From positions 310,001 through 374,000 of the forward strand of contig NZ_CP073347.1 of assembly GCF_024397915.1 (NCBI RefSeq): 64,000 nt of DNA. The letters are read 5' to 3'. Positions 61,171-64,000 of this stretch are shown here, piece after piece; position 1 is the first letter of the stretch; each line of letters starts with the position of its first letter. Under the pieces are notes generated by a model. It made no database searches. It saw nothing but the letters and a program-made list of their open reading frames with translations, and was not told where the DNA came from. Source of the DNA: Marinobacterium rhizophilum. Its GTDB lineage: Bacteria; Pseudomonadota; Gammaproteobacteria; Pseudomonadales; Balneatricaceae. The position numbers were made by a program, and so were the translations under genes.

Positions 61171-61238
61171 TGTGGCCACCTTGCAGTAGTGGTAGAGAAA
61201 TAAGTCTTATATATTAACAACTTAGAGCTCTAGTGTTT

Positions 61239-61256
61239 GTCTCGTTTCCCGCTCCA
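61239..61256 (+). other. attR: 18-bp tRNA-Gly 3' end repeat
   Basis: The 18 bases GTCTCGTTTCCCGCTCCA are the last bases of bacterial tRNA-Gly(GCC) and the published attachment core of ICEclc-type elements. Only the 3' end is present, no tRNA body precedes it, so this is the distal junction made by integrase. The intact tRNA and attL must lie outside the window on the left. Confidence 0.93.
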
Positions 61257-61298
61257 AATTTTGATCTACAGACGTCCACTGGAGTCTGTAAGTCTTTG

Positions 61299-61323
61299 AA
61301 AAAGGAGCGAAAGCTCCTTTTTT
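61299..61323 (+). terminator. Bidirectional rho-independent terminator after attR
   Basis: AAAAA-GGAGC-GAAA-GCTCC-TTTTTT is a perfect stem-loop with A and T runs on both sides. It lies 43 bp outside attR and is probably the original terminator of the host tRNA-Gly transcript, displaced by the ICE insertion. The following stretch to 61689 shows no supported gene. Confidence 0.85.
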
Positions 61324-61689
61324 CGTTCCAGAGAACTCCTCCGAAAACCACCTGCGGCCAGCCTCTTTGAGGCGAGACTTAAGATCACGAATGCGGGTGC
61401 CAGTTCCGGGTTGTTGCGGGCAAGTGGAAGCCGTGACGAGCATAGAGTCCAGCTTTCAGCATGGAAACTATGAGTTTGCACCCTCCAACCCCGGTTAGGG
61501 CATCCAGGAAAACGTGCAACAGCCGTGGCACGAGCGACCCTTTCCCTTTTGGCAGGCGGTTGAAAATATGATTGGCTGCAGTAGCGCTGGCTGTTTCTTG
61601 TTCAAATTTGACGGATTGGCCGCACTTTCTTGGGCATTTTTTTGCCCGATGCGTCGCCCTGTGTAGCCGATTGCGGGCCGTCAGGCGGA

Positions 61690-62015
61690 TTATCTCTGCA
61701 GGTTTCGCATACGGAGCAGTTTCCAGCCCATCATCGTCAGCTGGAACAGGCTATGCACCTTGTCCCGTCCGCGCAGCATCACCTGCCGGATGGGACCGAT
61801 TTCCTTGCCCCGGCCAAAGGGCTCTTCCACCTGTTTGCGTAGCTGCATGCTGACCTGGTAACTCCCGTGGCGGCAGGTGCTGAAGCTCGAATGATGCCAC
61901 ACCGGATCGTCGATCGTTAACCCCACAAACCAGCGGTACAGCAGGTTGTAGCTGATCTGCTCGACCAACTGGCGCTCGCTGCGGATGGAAGAGATTATTC
62001 GCAGCCGCTGCGCGT
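61690..62015 (-). pseudogene. IS5-like transposase remnant with internal deletion
   Basis: The minus strand reads RLRIISSIRSERQLVEQISYNLLYRWFVGLTIDDPVWHHSSFS, the N-terminal part of an IS5-type DDE transposase. It then jumps to KQVEEPFGRGKEIGPIRQVMLRGRDKVHSLFQLTMMGWKLLRM, the C-terminal end with the Glu region. The catalytic middle is gone. It lies in the host flank just outside the ICE end. Confidence 0.7.
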
Positions 62016-62105
62016 GAATCCGGCGCCCCGGCGGAATCTACTGCCGGCCGCCGTCAGCATAGATACCATCAAGCAGCCAGTTAAGGCGTTCCATAGTCCG
62101 GTCGG

Positions 62106-62777
62106 TCAGCTCATTGCTTTTGCGGCGTTTTCGTCCTGTTGCAGGCTGGCCGGTGCTGGGGCGGACAGGCTGCCCGCGAGCATCGCGACCAGGTTGGCCT
62201 TGTAGTTTTCGAGTCGGTATATGGCTTTTGACTGCCCGTGCTCTTTGACCAGTCGGCGCCACTCGCTAAGTGACTGGATCATGTTCTCGACCACAAGTGC
62301 CAGGCGTAAATTGATCAGATCCCGGGGTATTTCCGGCAGGGTTTCGCGGATCAGTCTGGCGACCTGGCTCAGGCTCTGGTCGTACTTGGTGTAAAAGCGC
62401 CGCTTCTGCTCGATGGTTGAGGCCCTGATCAGGTTTTCCATGAATCCAAGGTAGTTCGGGCTGCCTTCTGGATGGTCCAGCTGCCCGGCCAGCGGATACA
62501 CCAGCGCCTGCACCAGCGCCTGAAGATTATGGTTCCGTCCATCGGTCTCCAGTTGCGCAAGATAGTGCAGGCGGCACTCGTTCACCATTGGCATTCGGTA
62601 ATCGAAGATCGCTTCGATCAGGTCCTCTTTGGAGCCGAAGTGGTAGTGCAGAGCAGAGGTGTTTTTCTGCTTTGCTTCCACCGCAATCTGGCGCAAGGAT
62701 ACGCCTTCGATGCCGGACTCGGCGAACATTCGCTCCGCTGTGATCAGCAGGGTATCTTTGGTTTTCAATGATGCCAT
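62106..62777 (-). CDS. TetR family transcriptional regulator
   Basis: The protein has 223 residues from ATG 62775-62777, the start that places the HTH at the usual distance: LLITAERMFAESGIEGVSLRQIAVEAKQKNTSALHYHFGSKEDLIEAIFDYR. A start 36 codons earlier is possible but has a TATAAT-like promoter box right before it. The C-terminal part resembles fatty-acid or terpenoid-type TetR regulators (MENLIRASTIEQKRRFYTKYDQ). The gene lies opposite the acyl-CoA dehydrogenase, which it may control. Confidence 0.88.
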   Translation of the reverse strand: MASLKTKDTLLITAERMFAESGIEGVSLRQIAVEAKQKNTSALHYHFGSKEDLIEAIFDYRMPMVNECRLHYLAQLETDGRNHNLQALVQALVYPLAGQLDHPEGSPNYLGFMENLIRASTIEQKRRFYTKYDQSLSQVARLIRETLPEIPRDLINLRLALVVENMIQSLSEWRRLVKEHGQSKAIYRLENYKANLVAMLAGSLSAPAPASLQQDENAAKAMS

Positions 62778-63180
62778 CTGAGTATTGTCCACCTGTTCGC
62801 TATTAGCCTGGCGATGAAACAGAACGTTCTGACCTGTTTTATCGGTGCCCGTGAAGATCGGGCGGAATTTGAACGCGCCAGTCATTATACAACATGCTAA
62901 TACGGTCGGTTTAACTCTGTAAAGTCACTCCGCCGCGTTGGTTGCCCGATACCCGCCGGGGCGCGGGTTCGGTTTTCCCCGGGCGGGCCGGTAGGGCAAA
63001 TCTGCGTGGCTCTTGCCCCATCCTGCTTGTTCATTTTGAGGCAGGCTGCAGATCGTACCACACCTCCTTTGAAGCGGGCAGAAAGCCTGTTTTTCTATAT
63101 ATAGAAAGCGGATCAACAAAAGAAAGTGCTGTTATACCGTTTATGGCCTGCCGCAAAATTGATTCAAGAGGACAGCCATC
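62778..63180. other. Intergenic region between TetR gene and IclR-like start
   Basis: About 400 bp containing TATAAT (near 62887-62892 on the minus strand) upstream of the TetR gene, with a CGACC-rich element before it. A TATATATAGAAAG tract near 63100 precedes the IclR-like start at 63181. No other gene is supported. Confidence 0.4.
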
Positions 63181-63282
63181 ATGACCCAGAAAGACAGCTA
63201 CCAGCTGAAAACCTTGAGCCGAGGTCTAGACGCTCTGGGCGAAGCTTTGTGGGCGCTTGCCAGCGAGCGCCTGGTCGAATAA
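63181..63282 (+). pseudogene. Truncated IclR-like N-terminus (33 codons)
   Basis: The frame reads MTQKDSYQLKTLSRGLDALGEALWALASERL, then stops. It has a good ribosome site (GAGGACAG upstream of ATG 63181). The pattern SYQLKTLSRGLDAL is that of the first helix of IclR-type regulators, but the HTH and effector domain are missing. It could be a decayed regulator or a small leader peptide. The bases to 63693 contain no further coding signal; a CCCCGGG/CCCGGGG hairpin lies near 63640-63660. Confidence 0.4.
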
Positions 63283-63693
63283 AAGGCGGTGGATCGGTGG
63301 CGTCCTCCTATGGCTGTCTCCAGCTGGCGGCCCTTGCCGGGTCGCCATGTTGTTTTTCGCCGGGCCCGGCCGGGTGCTTGCCCGGCGCTGGGCACGGGCC
63401 GAAACGTCCGGAAATAGCGCCGCCGTGCCGGCCACTCCCGCAGCATTCAGTACTCCTTCACCGTTTTCCCTCCTCTGTGCACTCGGCGTCCCGATCTCCG
63501 GCCGGTAGTGTTTTCCCCTGCACGCGTGCCGACGTGCCCATTGCCGCCGGCTGCGGGTAAATCACTTGCATTAATTTCTTGAAAAAAAATAAAGCGAGTG
63601 GTTTAATTTGGTTATTGTAATGCGATTGCTTTAAAACTCCCCCCGGGAAACCGGGGCTTTGTCATCACAGCAGGGTGCAGACTGGGTACTGAT

Positions 63694-64000
63694 ATGAATA
63701 TCAATTACACCGCGCAAGACCAGGCGTTTCGGGAGGAAGTGCGAACCTTCCTGCAGCAGGAGCTGCCGACCGACATCGCCTGCAAAGTCAAGAACGACAA
63801 ATACCTGGACAGGTCGGACTACGTCACCTGGAACCGGATCCTGTTCGACAAGGGCTGGAGCACGCCGAGCTGGCCGCAGCAGTACGGCGGCTGCACCTGG
63901 AGTGCCATTCAGAAGTACATTTTCGAGGAAGAATGCTTCCTGGCTGGGGCGCCGCGTATCTGGCCGTTCGGTATTGGCATGGTCGGGCCTGTGATCTACA
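63694..64000 (+). CDS. Acyl-CoA dehydrogenase, N-terminal part (runs off the right edge)
   Basis: The first 102 codons are present. It opens MNINYTAQDQAFREEVRTFLQQELPTDI and continues with RSDYVTWNRILFDKGWSTPSWPQQYGGCTW and FEEECFLAGAPRIWPFGIGMVGPVI. This is the all-helical N-terminal domain and start of the substrate region of FadE-type flavin dehydrogenases that oxidise acyl-CoA or steroid side-chain CoA. ATG 63694 is used; a better upstream start is not seen. The TetR-type gene upstream is divergent. Confidence 0.9.
   Translation, partial: MNINYTAQDQAFREEVRTFLQQELPTDIACKVKNDKYLDRSDYVTWNRILFDKGWSTPSWPQQYGGCTWSAIQKYIFEEECFLAGAPRIWPFGIGMVGPVIY

Noticed and set aside
61239..61256. A complete tRNA-Gly gene at the ICE end
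   Set aside because: Only the last 18 bases of the tRNA are present; the upstream bases do not form acceptor, D or anticodon arms. It is an attachment site.

Overview
The window is most of one half of an integrative and conjugative element (ICE) of the ICEclc / PAGI-2 / PFGI-1 family, sitting in a GC-rich proteobacterial chromosome. A gammaproteobacterium of the Pseudomonas/Marinobacter kind is likely, but the species cannot be fixed from the sequence. Two things identify the element. First, a nearly complete set of PFL_46xx/47xx-type transfer proteins lies on the minus strand. Second, the 18-bp tRNA-Gly 3' end GTCTCGTTTCCCGCTCCA at 61239-61256 is the attachment core known for ICEclc. Everything left of that site is element; everything right of it is host flank. 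The integrase, relaxase and intact tRNA-Gly must lie beyond the left edge.

Region by region: (1) 1-17988 is the mating-pair-formation and coupling module: a TraG-like N-terminus, PFL_4711/4710/4709, RadC, the VirB4-like ATPase, a TIGR03751 lipoprotein, PFL_4705/4704/4703, TIGR03750, PFL_4702/4701, RAQPRD, PFL_4697, TraD, PFL_4695, an SLT transglycosylase, PFL_4693, a PilP/GspC-like membrane protein and a PilL-like lipoprotein. Most of these genes overlap by 4 nt. (2) 18.0-22.7 kb is a relatively A+T-rich insert carrying a 1203-residue YobI-like P-loop NTPase (candidate defence gene) between 41-bp imperfect direct repeats. (3) 22.7-41.8 kb is catabolic cargo. It holds a DUF1302/DUF1329/YCF48/RND envelope cluster with an alpha/beta hydrolase. 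A seven-gene operon follows (quinone oxidoreductase, TauD-type dioxygenase, BKACE enzyme, MFS carrier, DsbA/FrnE, Rieske protein, YeiH/TauZ-type exporter) that ends at a clear terminator. A divergent AraC regulator, an acyl-CoA ligase and a thiolase complete the cargo. TauD plus a sulfate/sulfite-exporter-type protein points to breakdown of a sulfonated or sulfated organic compound; this is inference. (4) 41.85-43.38 kb is an IS110-family element (IS1111-like, with subterminal inverted repeats and a long structured non-coding right end). (5) 43.9-60.2 kb is the ICE maintenance and regulation module: DUF932, STY4534, topB, an azlCD/LysR cassette flanked by direct repeats, ssb, an InrR/DUF3158-like gene, PFL_4669, an array of 11 palindromes with an exact 37-bp period, STY4528, then BisC/DUF2857, ParB(BisD), a small HicA-like protein, ParA, AlpA and a BisR-like protein. 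This last set matches the order of the bistable transfer-competence switch of ICEclc. (6) 60.2-61.24 kb is the element end, with an IS3 remnant and a near-consensus sigma-70 promoter pointing out through attR (candidate Pcirc). (7) 61.26-64.0 kb is host flank: a terminator, an IS5 remnant, a TetR regulator, a truncated IclR-like start and the N-terminus of an acyl-CoA dehydrogenase.

The most noteworthy points are the 11 x 37-bp palindrome array and its dispersed relatives around topB/ssb, the outward promoter at attR, control segments shared between separate ICE operons, two cargo cassettes each framed by direct repeats, the putative IS110 bridge-RNA region, and the organosulfur-type catabolic operon.
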